64,000 bases of DNA from Burkholderiaceae bacterium (GCA_031253795.1 JAIRVR010000003.1:38475-102474); one strand, 5' to 3'. Shown: positions 10,405 through 19,320, counted from the stretch's first letter. Translations and numbers: made by a program. The notes: generated by a model not told the origin, from the sequence alone.

Positions 10405-10629
10405 GTGAAGGCGATCGTCGAAAAAGCCGCGGACGCCACAGCGCCCGCGCGGGCAGGAAGCGAAGATTCTATCGATCTGTGCCGCCCGGGGCCCAGGCGG
10501 CCGTGCATGACCTGCATCGGGCCCGGCTGCCGGCCCTGCGCGCAGACCCGGGCGCAGGCTGTCCAGCGCCGCTCGCCATGCCCATAATCCAGGGCGGGCA
10601 GCTGCCCCGCCCCACCCTCCACCCTGTCC

Positions 10630-11697
10630 ATGACCGCCCCTGCCAAAGCCCGCCTGCCCCTGCGCCCCGCGCTGGTCTTTGACGCCTGCAATGCCGGCGT
10701 GGTGCTGCGCGCCGTGCTCTTCGTGCAGGCCGTGGTGGCCACGGCCGCCATGTTCATGGCCGATTCGCCCCTGCACTGGCTGGAAGGCATGGCGGCACTG
10801 ACGGGCGCCAGCCTGCCAGGCACCCTGCTCTGGCTGGTGGCGGCCTGCCTGCTCAAGCACCGCCTGCAGCGCCTGCCGGCGCGCGGCCAGTACATGGCAG
10901 GCGTGCTGCTGGGCGCCGTGGCCGGCCTGTACGCCTGCGCCATGCTTCAGCTGTCGGGCAGCGAATCACCGCCCTGGCTGGCCTGCGCCACCACGGGCGC
11001 CCTGCTGGCCGCCCTGCTGGTGGCCGCCCTGGTGCTGCGCGCGCGCGGCCTGGCACCGGCCGATACCCAGGCGCGGCTGGCCGAGCTGCAGTCGCGCATA
11101 CGCCCGCATTTCCTGTTCAACACACTCAACAGCGCCATTGCCCTGGTGCGTGCCGAGCCCGCCAAGGCCGAGGCCTTGCTGGAAGACCTCAGCGACCTGT
11201 TCCGCTATGCGCTGGCCGAGCCCCACAGCACGACCACCCTGGCCGAGGAAATCGAGCTGGCCCAGCGTTATCTGGCCATCGAACAGGTGCGCTTCGGCGA
11301 CCGGCTGCAGGTGCAGTGGCAGCTGGACGCCAGCGTCCACCATGCGCTGCTGCCGCCATTGCTTCTCCAGCCGCTGGTGGAAAATGCCATACGCCATGGC
11401 GTGGAACCCAGCGCGCGCGGCGGCAAGCTCCAGGTGCGCACCCTGCGCCGCGGCCAGCAGGCCGAAGTCCGCATCACGAATACGCTGGCCACGGGAACGG
11501 CCGACGCCGGCACGCGCGGCCATGGCATGGCCCTGGCCAATGTGCGGGCCCGGCTGTCCCTGCTGCACGACCTGCAGGCCGGGTTCAGCGCCCGCAGTCT
11601 GCAGGGCCACTTCGTGGTGCGCGTCACCCTGCCGCTGGCACAGCCCGCACGCGCCGCGCCCCCAACGACGAAACACCATGCACATCCTGATCGTTGA
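10630..11697 (+). CDS. LytS/AlgZ-like membrane sensor histidine kinase
   Basis: Sensor kinase of the His_kinase (LytS/YehU/AlgZ) type. The first 140 residues form about four membrane helices without a large extracytoplasmic domain. The phosphoacceptor region is [13 protein letters not shown] with His160; the N-box is LVENAIRHG and the G-box is [13 protein letters not shown]. It overlaps its response regulator by 20 bp, so the two are translationally coupled. Position beside argH and pairing with a LytTR regulator match AlgZ(FimS)/AlgR of Pseudomonas. What the regulon is here cannot be told from the sequence. Confidence 0.9.
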   Translation: MTAPAKARLPLRPALVFDACNAGVVLRAVLFVQAVVATAAMFMADSPLHWLEGMAALTGASLPGTLLWLVAACLLKHRLQRLPARGQYMAGVLLGAVAGLYACAMLQLSGSESPPWLACATTGALLAALLVAALVLRARGLAPADTQARLAELQSRIRPHFLFNTLNSAIALVRAEPAKAEALLEDLSDLFRYALAEPHSTTTLAEEIELAQRYLAIEQVRFGDRLQVQWQLDASVHHALLPPLLLQPLVENAIRHGVEPSARGGKLQVRTLRRGQQAEVRITNTLATGTADAGTRGHGMALANVRARLSLLHDLQAGFSARSLQGHFVVRVTLPLAQPARAAPPTTKHHAHPDR

Positions 11698-12442
11698 CGA
11701 CGAAACCCTGGCCCGCGCCCGGCTGCACACCCTGCTGGCCGATGTGGCCGCCTGCACGGGAGGCCCGACCCACCTGGTGAGCGAAGCCGCCGACGCGCAG
11801 CAGGCCATGGCCCTGCTGCAGGCGCCGGGCCCGCGCCCCGTGGAGCTGGTGCTGCTGGACATCCACATGCCGGGCCAGGACGGCCTGACCCTGGCCCGTG
11901 CCCTGCGCCGCCTGCCCCTGCCACCGGCCGTGGTCTTTGTCACGGCCCACGCCGGCCATGCGGTCGAGGCCTTCGACCTGGATGCCGCCGACTACCTGAC
12001 CAAGCCCGTGCGCCGCGAACGCCTGCAACAGGCCCTGGCCAAGGCCGCGCGCAGCGCCCCCCTGCAACAGGGGGTGGAACGCGAGGCCGGCCCCGTGCTG
12101 CTGATACAGGACCGGGGCGCCAGCATGCGGCTGCCGCTGTCCGAGGTGCTCTACCTCAAGGCCGAGCAGAAATACGTGACCGTGCGCACCGTCTCGCGCA
12201 GCTACATCTTCGATGGTGCACTGGCCGAACTGGAGGCACGCCACGCCGAGCGGCTGCTGCGCGTGCACCGCAACGCCCTGGTGGCGCGCGATGCCCTGCG
12301 CAGCCTGGAGCGCCATGACGACCCGGCCGAGGGCGAGGGCTGGGCCCTGCGCCTGCACGGCGTGCCCGAGCTGCTGGCCGTCTCGCGCCGCCAGCTGCCC
12401 CAGGTGCGTGCGGCCATGCGGGACCAGGGCCAGCCCCGCTGA
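11678..12442 (+). CDS. LytTR-family response regulator, AlgR-like
   Basis: Two-component response regulator of 254 residues: receiver domain (MHILIVDDE start, phospho-acceptor Asp61 in LLDIHMPGQDG, conserved DYLTKPV) followed by a LytTR DNA-binding domain from about residue 150 (YLKAEQKYVTV ... RVHRNALV). The start MHILIVDDE lies inside the end of the kinase gene, giving a 20-bp overlap and coupled translation. LytTR regulators bind pairs of short direct repeats. In Pseudomonas the neighbouring gene after algR is hemC; here that is absent and an unrelated minus-strand gene follows. Confidence 0.92.
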   Translation: MHILIVDDETLARARLHTLLADVAACTGGPTHLVSEAADAQQAMALLQAPGPRPVELVLLDIHMPGQDGLTLARALRRLPLPPAVVFVTAHAGHAVEAFDLDAADYLTKPVRRERLQQALAKAARSAPLQQGVEREAGPVLLIQDRGASMRLPLSEVLYLKAEQKYVTVRTVSRSYIFDGALAELEARHAERLLRVHRNALVARDALRSLERHDDPAEGEGWALRLHGVPELLAVSRRQLPQVRAAMRDQGQPR

Positions 12443-12479
12443 CGGCAGTCCCGCTGACGGCAGCCCCGCTGACGGCAGC
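12435..12479. repeat. Three tandem copies of a 15-bp unit at the end of the response-regulator gene
   Basis: CCCGCTGACGGCAGY is present three times head to tail, the first copy containing the TGA stop codon of the regulator gene, and a fourth copy begins as CCCGCCGAGAG. It looks like slippage duplication of the gene end; since each unit restores the stop, the protein is unaffected. Confidence 0.85.
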
Positions 12480-12521
12480 CCCGCCGAGAGCCGCGGGGCA
12501 TGCCTGCGGTGGCCCGCAAGC

Positions 12522-13997
12522 TCAGGCCATCTTCCTCGACAGGTCCCACATGGCATCGACCAGCAGGTCCACGTCGCGCGCGTCGTGCCACAGGTGGGTG
12601 GAGACCCGCACGCCCCAGTGGTCGGCCGCCGCGCCGATGACGGCGAAGTTGGAGTTGCGGATGACGAAGCCCTGGGGATAGTCGCTGAGCATGCGCGCCA
12701 CGAAGGTCGAGGACTTGGTCCCGTCCATCACATCGGCCTTGTTCTGGAAGGGGTTGAAGCAGGTCAGCGCCGACAGCAGCTTGGGGTCGTCCTTGGGCGA
12801 GTACAGCGAATCCACACCCCAGCGCTCGACGATCTTTTCCTTGAGATAGGACGACAGCGTCAGGTCGTAGGTCTCGATCTTCTTGCGGCCGATGCCATCC
12901 CACTGCGAGCAGGCCTGGGCCAGGGCCATGAACATGGGTGTGTGCACGCTGCCGCAGGCCGTGACCGACGCCGCGATGTCGTAGGTTTCCTTGGCCGTGG
13001 TGGTGCGATCCAGCGCCGGGTAGGTGCTGGTGTGTACCGGATACCACTTGGGCAGGGGCAGCGGATTGGAGGCGCGGATCTTGTTGCGGATGATCAGGAT
13101 GCCCGTGGAGCCGGGGCCGCACTGCCATTTGTGGCCCGCGCCCGACATGAAGTCCATGCCCAGGTCGGCGTAGTTGTAGGCCATCATGCCCGGCAGGTGG
13201 GCGCCGTCCACGATGCTGATCAGGCCATGAGCCTTGACCACGCCCATGAGGTCGGCAATGGGCAGCATGGTGCCGGTCTTGTAGGTCGGCGAGGACCACA
13301 TCATGGCCCGCACGCGCTTGCCCTGGGCCTTGAGCGCGCGGATGCGCTCATCGAACAGGTTCACATAGGTGGCCGCCGTCTGGTTGTTGCCCACGGGCAG
13401 GGCAATGCGCGAGACCTCGATGCCATAGCGGTCCTGGGCGATCTTCAACGGCGTATCGCCGCCGCCGTGCTCGTGGTTGGTGGTCACCACCACGTCACCG
13501 CGCTGCCAGTCCAGGCCCAGGATGGCATGGCACATGCCCGAGGAGGTATTGGCCGAGAAGGCCAGTTCGTCGCCATCCACGCCGAAGCCGGCGGCCACCT
13601 GCTTGCGCAGGTCCAGCAGGTTGCTGTAGCCATTGCCCGAGTCGGCCGCCTTCTTGCGGTTTTCGGCATCGAACACATCGAGCACCAGCTTGGGCATGGA
13701 GCCTGCCGTGCCGATGTTCATATAGGTCTTCTCCGGCTTGAGGATGAACATGTTCTGTACGCTGGTCCAGAAGGCCTCGTCGCGCACCAGTTGCTCGCGC
13801 AGCGCCTCGGCCGCGGTCTGTGCATTGCTGCTTCCGCAGGCTGCGACCAGCGGGCCCAGCGTGGCCGCGCCGGCGCCATAGCCCAGCATGCGCAGGAAAT
13901 CACGGCGCTTGGAGGTCCAGCGGGGCGCATCGGCTGCGTCGAGACCGGCGATGGCGCAGCCTTCGCGGGCAGCCAGGGGGGATGGTTGGGTGTTCAT
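12522..13997 (-). CDS. Tat-exported PLP-dependent aminotransferase class V-fold lipoprotein
   Basis: Fold-type I PLP enzyme resembling the aminotransferase class V / isopenicillin-N epimerase group. The N-terminus (residues 29-54) has a twin-arginine motif SKRRDFLRM, a hydrophobic stretch and a lipobox LVAAC with Cys54, so it is predicted to be exported folded with cofactor and then lipid-anchored. In the enzyme domain, SIVDGAH (Asp264) and SGAGHKWQCGPGSTG (Lys290) are the expected PLP-ring aspartate and Schiff-base lysine. Length 491. It starts 25 bp after the RidA-like lipoprotein gene, so the two form an operon. RidA proteins act on enamine/imine products of PLP enzymes, which suggests a shared extracytoplasmic pathway. 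The substrate is unknown. Confidence 0.88.
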   Translation of the reverse strand: MNTQPSPLAAREGCAIAGLDAADAPRWTSKRRDFLRMLGYGAGAATLGPLVAACGSSNAQTAAEALREQLVRDEAFWTSVQNMFILKPEKTYMNIGTAGSMPKLVLDVFDAENRKKAADSGNGYSNLLDLRKQVAAGFGVDGDELAFSANTSSGMCHAILGLDWQRGDVVVTTNHEHGGGDTPLKIAQDRYGIEVSRIALPVGNNQTAATYVNLFDERIRALKAQGKRVRAMMWSSPTYKTGTMLPIADLMGVVKAHGLISIVDGAHLPGMMAYNYADLGMDFMSGAGHKWQCGPGSTGILIIRNKIRASNPLPLPKWYPVHTSTYPALDRTTTAKETYDIAASVTACGSVHTPMFMALAQACSQWDGIGRKKIETYDLTLSSYLKEKIVERWGVDSLYSPKDDPKLLSALTCFNPFQNKADVMDGTKSSTFVARMLSDYPQGFVIRNSNFAVIGAAADHWGVRVSTHLWHDARDVDLLVDAMWDLSRKMA

Positions 13998-14022
13998 GGG
14001 GGGCTCCCTGGGTCTGTGGCGT

Positions 14023-14493
14023 TCAGCGACGGCCGACGATGGCCGAGATTTCGATCTTCACGTCGCGCGGCAGGCGTGCGACCTCCACCGTGGCGCGCGC
14101 CGGCGCCGCGGTCTTGAAGTACTCGCCATAGACCTTGTTCATGGCGGCGAACTCGTTGAGGTCCTTCATGAAGACCTGGGTGGACAGCACATCCTCATAG
14201 GACAAGCCCTGGGATTTGAGCTTGGCGCCGATGTGGTCGAGCACGGCCCGCGTCTGCTCCTCGATGGTCGTGCCGTTGATGGCATTGCCCGCGGCATTGA
14301 GTGGCAGCACCCCCGAGAAGTAGATGGTGCTGCCATGGGCCACCATCTGCGAATAGGGGCCTATGGCCGGATAGATCTGCGTGGTCGACAGCACCTCGCG
14401 CTTGTTCGGCGCCGCGCAGCCCGCCAGACCCGCGGCCAGCACCGCCGCTGCACCGGCCAGCGCCAGGCGCCCCATGTTCAACCGTGTACCCAT
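14023..14493 (-). CDS. RidA-family (YjgF/YER057c/UK114) lipoprotein
   Basis: RidA-type enamine/imine deaminase fold with an export signal. Residues 1-26 form a lipoprotein signal (MGRLALAGAAAVLAAGLAGC, Cys26); the +2 residue is Ala, consistent with outer-membrane sorting. The domain keeps the family landmarks AIGPYSQ, VFMKDLNEFAAMN and PARATVEVARLPRDVKIEI; Arg133 aligns with the substrate-carboxylate Arg105 of E. coli RidA, so activity is plausible. Start chosen by the strong ribosome site AAGGAGG spaced before ATG. First gene of an operon with the exported PLP enzyme. RidA proteins are normally cytosolic; a lipoprotein form is unusual. Confidence 0.9.
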   Translation of the reverse strand: MGTRLNMGRLALAGAAAVLAAGLAGCAAPNKREVLSTTQIYPAIGPYSQMVAHGSTIYFSGVLPLNAAGNAINGTTIEEQTRAVLDHIGAKLKSQGLSYEDVLSTQVFMKDLNEFAAMNKVYGEYFKTAAPARATVEVARLPRDVKIEISAIVGRR

Positions 14494-15256
14494 GACATTC
14501 CTCCTTGAGATCAGAAAACCGAAATGGCCGGCATCCGTGTGATTTCCCACTACCCGGTAAAAACCTGCTGAAGCGGCCCCACAAAATGCGGCAGGATTCT
14601 CAAGCCATTGAAACAATTTGATTCAAAAAGGCTTGCTCCCCGGAGAAATTCTAGGCAGATCTTTTGGTAGCTCGATAATCAATTTTCCCCTACGTAGCAG
14701 TACGCAGATTAATCTACGCAATGTTACGCAGGCCGCAGAAATGGCTCTGCAGTGGTGCGATGCAGCGCACCGGAATCTGCCCGGACCGGATCTAGGACCG
14801 CACCATCCTGGACTTGCGTTCACGCTCTTTTTCGCCATGTCCTCCAGTGAAAACAGGGGACTCCAGCGGCAGAAGGGGCCTGCCGCACGATGTGGCACGA
14901 AACCTGCTTTTCAGCATTTGCATCGGAAACGAATGCACTACCGTATCGCAGCAGTCACCGAGAAAACATTCCGAGGAAAATCCGCGACAGCAAAATGCAT
15001 GACGCATGCCTTTATATACGGGATGATGTTTCCGTTTCCGGCCAGATCATTATTTTCCTGAGACCATGAGAGCCCTGGAAGAAAACCATTGCAGAAAATA
15101 TCCCGACCATTATCTCCATGCCGCGCAACCAATCCGCGGACATGGAATGCCGGCACGCCCTGCGGCCTGTCGCAAACCCTGGGTGCGCGCAAATCCTGTT
15201 GACAAGGATCAAGCCCAGGAAGCACAAAAGCGTCGGTGCACTCCTTGCTGGCTGCC
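14494..15256. promoter_or_regulatory. Long divergent regulatory region between the RidA operon and the Cache-kinase operon
   Basis: About 760 bp with no convincing gene and lower GC than its surroundings. It holds a cluster around 14690-14730 with palindrome CTACGTAG, palindrome AGATTAATCT and three copies of TACGCA (14701, 14715, 14725), spaced 14 and 10 bp, which look like regulator sites. A TTGACA at 15199-15204 is a candidate -35 for the kinase gene, but no good -10 follows. The open frames here have skewed composition and no family resemblance, so I do not call them genes. Confidence 0.5.
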
Positions 15257-16684
15257 ATGCAACTCCCACTGAAACTTGCGCTCTGGTCCATCGTCTCCAT
15301 CCTGGTCGCCCTGGGCCTGGTCGCGGTGACCGTTCAGCACCAGACCCTGGAGCTGGCGCGCCAGGAACGCAACCTGGTCGAAACCGCCTACCTGCACAGC
15401 AAGGAGACCGAGCTGCGCCACTACGTGCAGCTGGCCAGCACGGCGCTGGCGCGCATCAAGGCCAGCGGCGACAGCCTGGCCGAGCAGCAGCGCCTGGCCC
15501 TGGCCACCCTGGCCCAGATGCAGTTCGGCGAGGATGGCTATTTCTTCGTCTACGACCAGAGCGGCAAGGTGCTGCTGGACGCCCAGCAGATGGGCCTGGC
15601 CAATGTGGACCTGTGCGACCCGGCCAGCCCCGGCGGTGCCGTTCCCGCCAAGCTCATCCTCGATACCGCCGCCACCGGTGGCGGCCTGGTGCGGTACAGC
15701 TGGCACAAGCCCTCCTCCCAGCGCATGGAGGACAAGCTCGGCTATGTCGCCACCGTGCCCGAATGGGGCTGGTCGCTGGGCACGGGCCTGTACCTCGACG
15801 ATGTGGCCCAGGCCCTGGGCAAGATCGATGAAAGCGCCCAGCAGAACATTGCTGCCACACGCTGGCGCATCTTCGGCATCGCCTCGCTGTGCATCGTTCT
15901 GATCGGGGTGGCGGGGCTGGTCTTCAATGTCAGCGACCACCGCGTGTCCAGCAGCAAGCTGCAACAGCTGGCCCAGCGCGTGGTGCGCTCCCAGGAGGAG
16001 GAGCGCACGCGCGTGGCCCGCGAACTGCACGATGGCGTGGTCCAGGTCCTGGTCTCGTCCAAATTCCTGCTGGAGACGGCCCAGTCCCAATTGCGCCGCA
16101 TCACGGGCAAGGAGCCACCGCCGGCGGGCCGCATGGTGGACCAGGGGCTGGAGAGAATCAACCATGCGCTGGTGGAAATACGACGCGTCTCCCATGGCCT
16201 GAGGCCGGCCCTGCTGGACGACCTCGGCCTGGCGCCAGCGCTGGCGCTGATGAGCCAGCAAATGCACACCGAAGACGGCATGCGCCTGCATTTCGGCACA
16301 CGCGGACAGGCCCTGGGCCTGCCCACCGGCCACGGCACGGCGCTGTTTCGCGTGGCCCAGGAAGCCGTGATGAACGCCCAGCTGCACGCCCAGGCCACCC
16401 AGCTGGAGATGACCCTGCACTTCTCACGCCGCCGCGTCATGCTGGAAGTCAGTGACGATGGCCGCGGCTTTGACATGCGGCGCGTCCAGCGCGACGGCCA
16501 GGGCGGCATCGGCCTGCGCAACATGCGCGAGCGCATCGAGGGCCTGGGCGGACGCCTGAGCATCACCTCGGACCGGCACGGCACGCGCCTGCTGGCCGTG
16601 CTGCCGCTGCCGGCCGAGTCCCCGACGCCAGCCGGCAAGCCGCCCTCCGTTTCCGAATTCGAACTTCCGCAGGCCGCAGCATGA
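15257..16684 (+). CDS. Cache-domain sensor histidine kinase, NarX/DegS type
   Basis: Membrane sensor kinase. Residues 7-27 form a first membrane helix, about 40-190 a periplasmic single Cache domain with the typical GEDGYFFVYDQSG strand, and 203-223 a second helix. The cytoplasmic part has a HisKA_3 dimerisation helix with the phospho-acceptor in VARELHDGVVQV (His258) and a HATPase domain with DDGRGF and GGIGLRNMRER. Cache domains usually bind small organic acids, amino acids or similar ligands. The ATG giving MQLPLKLALW was chosen; a GTG seven codons upstream is possible. It overlaps the next gene by ATGA, so it pairs with that NarL-type regulator. Confidence 0.9.
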   Translation: MQLPLKLALWSIVSILVALGLVAVTVQHQTLELARQERNLVETAYLHSKETELRHYVQLASTALARIKASGDSLAEQQRLALATLAQMQFGEDGYFFVYDQSGKVLLDAQQMGLANVDLCDPASPGGAVPAKLILDTAATGGGLVRYSWHKPSSQRMEDKLGYVATVPEWGWSLGTGLYLDDVAQALGKIDESAQQNIAATRWRIFGIASLCIVLIGVAGLVFNVSDHRVSSSKLQQLAQRVVRSQEEERTRVARELHDGVVQVLVSSKFLLETAQSQLRRITGKEPPPAGRMVDQGLERINHALVEIRRVSHGLRPALLDDLGLAPALALMSQQMHTEDGMRLHFGTRGQALGLPTGHGTALFRVAQEAVMNAQLHAQATQLEMTLHFSRRRVMLEVSDDGRGFDMRRVQRDGQGGIGLRNMRERIEGLGGRLSITSDRHGTRLLAVLPLPAESPTPAGKPPSVSEFELPQAAA

Positions 16685-17346
16685 TCCGCATCCTCCTGGT
16701 CGATGACCATCCCTTCGTACGCGACGGCGTTTCCATGCGGCTGCAGGCCACGGACCATATCCGCGTGGCGGGCGAGGCCGCCGGGGTGAGCGAGGCCCTG
16801 CACCTGGCGCGCGAGCTCTCACCCGACATCGTGCTCACCGACATCCGCATGCCCCAGGCCAGCGGCATCGACCTGGCCGCGCTGTTCCGCGAACAATTTC
16901 CGCTGGTGCGCGTGCTCGTGCTGTCCATGCACGAGGACCCCGAGTACGTGCGCCGGGCTGTGGCCCTGGGCGCGCGCGGCTATGTGCTCAAGGATGCGCC
17001 GGCCCAGCAGCTGATCGAGGCCATCGACGCCGTCCATGCGGGGGGCCATTACTTCAGCCCCGGGCTGCTGCCCGTCATCGAGGCCACCCCCGCGGCGGAC
17101 AGCCCCCACCGGGCTCTCACGCCACGCGAGGCCAGCGTGCTGCAGTGGATTTCGGAGGGCCGCTCCAACAAGGAAATTGCGGCCCTGATGGGCACCTCGG
17201 TGCGCACCGTCGAAACCCACCGTCTGCACCTGCGCCGCAAGCTGCGCATCGACGGCCATGCCGCCTTCATCAAGTACGCGGTGGACTATGCGGACCTGCT
17301 GGGCGGGCAGGCGCCGCCGGCATTGCAGGAAGGCGGCCGCTGCTAG
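16681..17346 (+). CDS. NarL/FixJ-family response regulator
   Basis: Response regulator of 221 residues with a receiver domain (MIRILLVDDHPFVRDG, Asp54 in VLTDIRMP, KDA near residue 104) and a C-terminal LuxR-type helix-turn-helix (LTPREASVLQWISEGRSNKE ... TVETH). Its ATG overlaps the stop of the Cache kinase, so the pair is translationally coupled. LuxR-type regulators bind short inverted repeats; the repeat cluster in the divergent promoter region upstream of its operon is a natural candidate target, which would make the exported RidA/PLP operon its regulated partner. That last point is inference. Confidence 0.93.
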   Translation: MIRILLVDDHPFVRDGVSMRLQATDHIRVAGEAAGVSEALHLARELSPDIVLTDIRMPQASGIDLAALFREQFPLVRVLVLSMHEDPEYVRRAVALGARGYVLKDAPAQQLIEAIDAVHAGGHYFSPGLLPVIEATPAADSPHRALTPREASVLQWISEGRSNKEIAALMGTSVRTVETHRLHLRRKLRIDGHAAFIKYAVDYADLLGGQAPPALQEGGRC

Positions 17347-17373
17347 GTCCTGCGCCGGCTGCGCCGCAGCCGT

Positions 17374-18198
17374 TCAGTGGTGGTGCGCGGCGCCGCTGAT
17401 CAAGGTGACCATCACGATACCCAGCATCAGCCAGCCCACCTGGGCCACGGTCTCGCGGGCGCTCAGGCGCTTTTGCAGCTGGGGGATCAGGTCGGCCAGC
17501 GCCACATAGATGAAGCTGCTGGATGCCACGGCCAGGAAATAGGGCAGCAGCTCCTGCAGCTGGCCCACGAGAAAATAGCCGGCGATGCCGCCCAGCGTGG
17601 TCACGGCACCGGCCATGGACACCTTGATCAGGGCCACGCGCCGGTTGGAGCTGGACTGGCGCAGCACCACGATATCGCCCATGTGATGGGGCACCTCGTG
17701 CGCCAGCACGGACACGGCCGCGATCAGGCCCAGGCGCATGTCGGCCATGAAGGCCGAGGCGATCAGCACGCCGTCACCAAAGCAGTGCACGCTGTCACCG
17801 GTCAACACGGCCCAGCCACCGCCGCGGCTGCCGTGGGCGTGATCATGGTCATGGTCATGGTCATGGTCGTGGTCGTGGCCGTGCACGTGACCATGGTGGT
17901 GTGCTTCGCCATGCTCGTGGCCGTGGTGCCACAGCTCGGCCTTGGACAGCAGGAAGAAGAACACCAGCCCCACCAGCAGGGTGATGAACAGGTCATGGGC
18001 TCCGGCCTCGCTTTCGAAAGCCTCGGGCAGCAGGTGCATGAAGGCCGTGGCCAGCAGCGCCCCTGCCGCCAGGCTCAGCAGTCGCTGCGGCATCAGCCCC
18101 GGCGAACGGTTCCCACCCAGGCCCATCAACAAAGCGGCCACCCAGACGCTGCCGATGCCGGCAGCCAGGGTGGCCAGAATGATTGCTATCAATGTCAT
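17374..18198 (-). CDS. ZIP-family divalent metal transporter with histidine-rich loop
   Basis: Inner-membrane ZIP (ZRT/IRT-like) permease importing zinc or another divalent metal. The 274 residues form about eight hydrophobic helices. The family metal-site signature is visible as HCFGDGVLIASAF and LAHEVPHHMGD. Between helices 3 and 4 there is an extreme histidine loop, HHGHEHGEAHHH followed by HGHDHDHDHDHDHDHAHG, presumably a cytoplasmic metal-binding segment. I used the second ATG (MTLIAIILATL); the first ATG ten codons upstream is possible, and neither has a clear ribosome site. It is convergent with the response-regulator gene. The metal cannot be deduced from sequence alone. Confidence 0.88.
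   Translation of the reverse strand: MTLIAIILATLAAGIGSVWVAALLMGLGGNRSPGLMPQRLLSLAAGALLATAFMHLLPEAFESEAGAHDLFITLLVGLVFFFLLSKAELWHHGHEHGEAHHHGHVHGHDHDHDHDHDHDHAHGSRGGGWAVLTGDSVHCFGDGVLIASAFMADMRLGLIAAVSVLAHEVPHHMGDIVVLRQSSSNRRVALIKVSMAGAVTTLGGIAGYFLVGQLQELLPYFLAVASSSFIYVALADLIPQLQKRLSARETVAQVGWLMLGIVMVTLISGAAHHH
17843..17878. repeat. Hexanucleotide tandem repeat encoding the His-Asp run of the ZIP transporter
   Basis: Four perfect TCATGG units followed by two TCGTGG units, in frame, encode the HDHDHD part of the histidine loop on the minus strand. Changes in unit number would lengthen or shorten the metal-binding loop without shifting the frame. Confidence 0.85.
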
Positions 18199-18429
18199 AG
18201 CGTTTTTATGCGTCAACCATATGCCCATGCAGGCGAAACCCGCGAATTCTCGCAGAACACGGACACCGACGCCGCCACGGCCCGCTATCCCATGGGGACA
18301 GCAGGCCGGACGAAATCCATGCCCTTGCTTTCAGCCTACAGAAGCTGTCAAGCCCCCCGACCAACCCCTTGTGGCAAGCGCAGCGACAGCCGCCATCGCC
18401 ACACGGGGCAAAGGCCAGGGGCAGGCAGG

Positions 18430-19320
18430 TCAGACGCCGTGCCGCTTGAACCAGGCCAGCATGCGCTCCCAGCCGTCCTTTGCAGCCTGCTCGCGGTAGC
18501 TGGGCCGGTAGTCGGCATGGAAGGCATGGGGCGCTTCGGGGTAGATCACGAACTCCGACGCCTTGGCCGCGGCCGGCCCCTGCTTGAGGGCTTCACGCAT
18601 GCGTTCCACCGAAGCCAGCGGAATGCCCGTGTCCTGGCCGCCATACAGGCCGAGCACAGGGGCCTTGAGCTGGTCCACCAGTTCCAGCGGGTGGCGGGGC
18701 TGCAGCTCGGTCTTGGCGCCTTCCAGCCGCCCGTACCAGGCCACGCCGGCCTTGACCGGGCCATGGGCCGCATACAGCCAGGTGATGCGCCCACCCCAGC
18801 AAAAGCCCGTGATGGCCACGCGCGACAGGTCTCCACCCTGGGTACCGGCCCATTGCACGGCCGCATCCAGGTCGCCCATGACCTGGGCATCGGGCACCTT
18901 GGCGATCAGCTCGCTCATGAGCTTGGCAATCTCGCCGAAGGCCTTGGGATCGCCCTGGCGCGCGAACAGCTCGGGCGCAATGGCCAGGTAGCCCGCCCGG
19001 GCCAGGCGCCGGCAGGTGTCGGCGATGTATTCATGCACGCCGAAGATCTCGGAGATCACCAGCACCACGGGCAGGTCCTTCTTGCCCGCGGGCGCCGCGC
19101 GGTAGGCGGGCACCTTGAAGCCATTGACCATGAAGCTCACTTCGCCGGCCGTCAGGCCGTCGGCCGGTGTGGCAATGGCCGTCTGCGCCATCAGCGGCGT
19201 CGCCGCCGCCGCATAGCCCAGACCCAGGGCCGTCTGCAGCGCCAGGCGCCGCGTCGGCCCTTCCTCCGCACTGCGCCCCGGAACCAGGGCCTTCAGGTCT
19301 TGCTGCTGATCGTCACGCAT
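18430..19320 (-). CDS. Exported dienelactone hydrolase family protein
   Basis: Alpha/beta hydrolase of the dienelactone hydrolase family, 296 residues. The nucleophile is cysteine in GFCWGGR, with an acid in LYGGQDTGIP and the histidine in PEAPHAFHADYR, giving the Cys-Asp-His triad of the family. Unlike classical cytosolic enzymes it has an N-terminal TRRLALQTALGLGYAAAATP segment ending in LMAQ, which resembles a twin-arginine signal. The start MRDDQQQDLK has a strong AAGGAG site; the frame is open upstream but lacks a better start. It lies 231 bp upstream of the ZIP gene on the same strand. Substrate unknown; exported members are common in this bacterial group. Confidence 0.85.
   Translation of the reverse strand: MRDDQQQDLKALVPGRSAEEGPTRRLALQTALGLGYAAAATPLMAQTAIATPADGLTAGEVSFMVNGFKVPAYRAAPAGKKDLPVVLVISEIFGVHEYIADTCRRLARAGYLAIAPELFARQGDPKAFGEIAKLMSELIAKVPDAQVMGDLDAAVQWAGTQGGDLSRVAITGFCWGGRITWLYAAHGPVKAGVAWYGRLEGAKTELQPRHPLELVDQLKAPVLGLYGGQDTGIPLASVERMREALKQGPAAAKASEFVIYPEAPHAFHADYRPSYREQAAKDGWERMLAWFKRHGV

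Noticed and set aside
10405..10860. N-terminal extension of argH reaching 152 codons upstream
   Set aside because: The extra sequence is Gly/His/Arg-rich, overlaps the divergent kinase gene and has no similarity to argininosuccinate lyase.
14618..15061. 147-codon open frame in the divergent regulatory region
   Set aside because: Composition and codon use differ from neighbouring genes, no ribosome site, no recognisable domain; it overlaps the repeat-rich control region.
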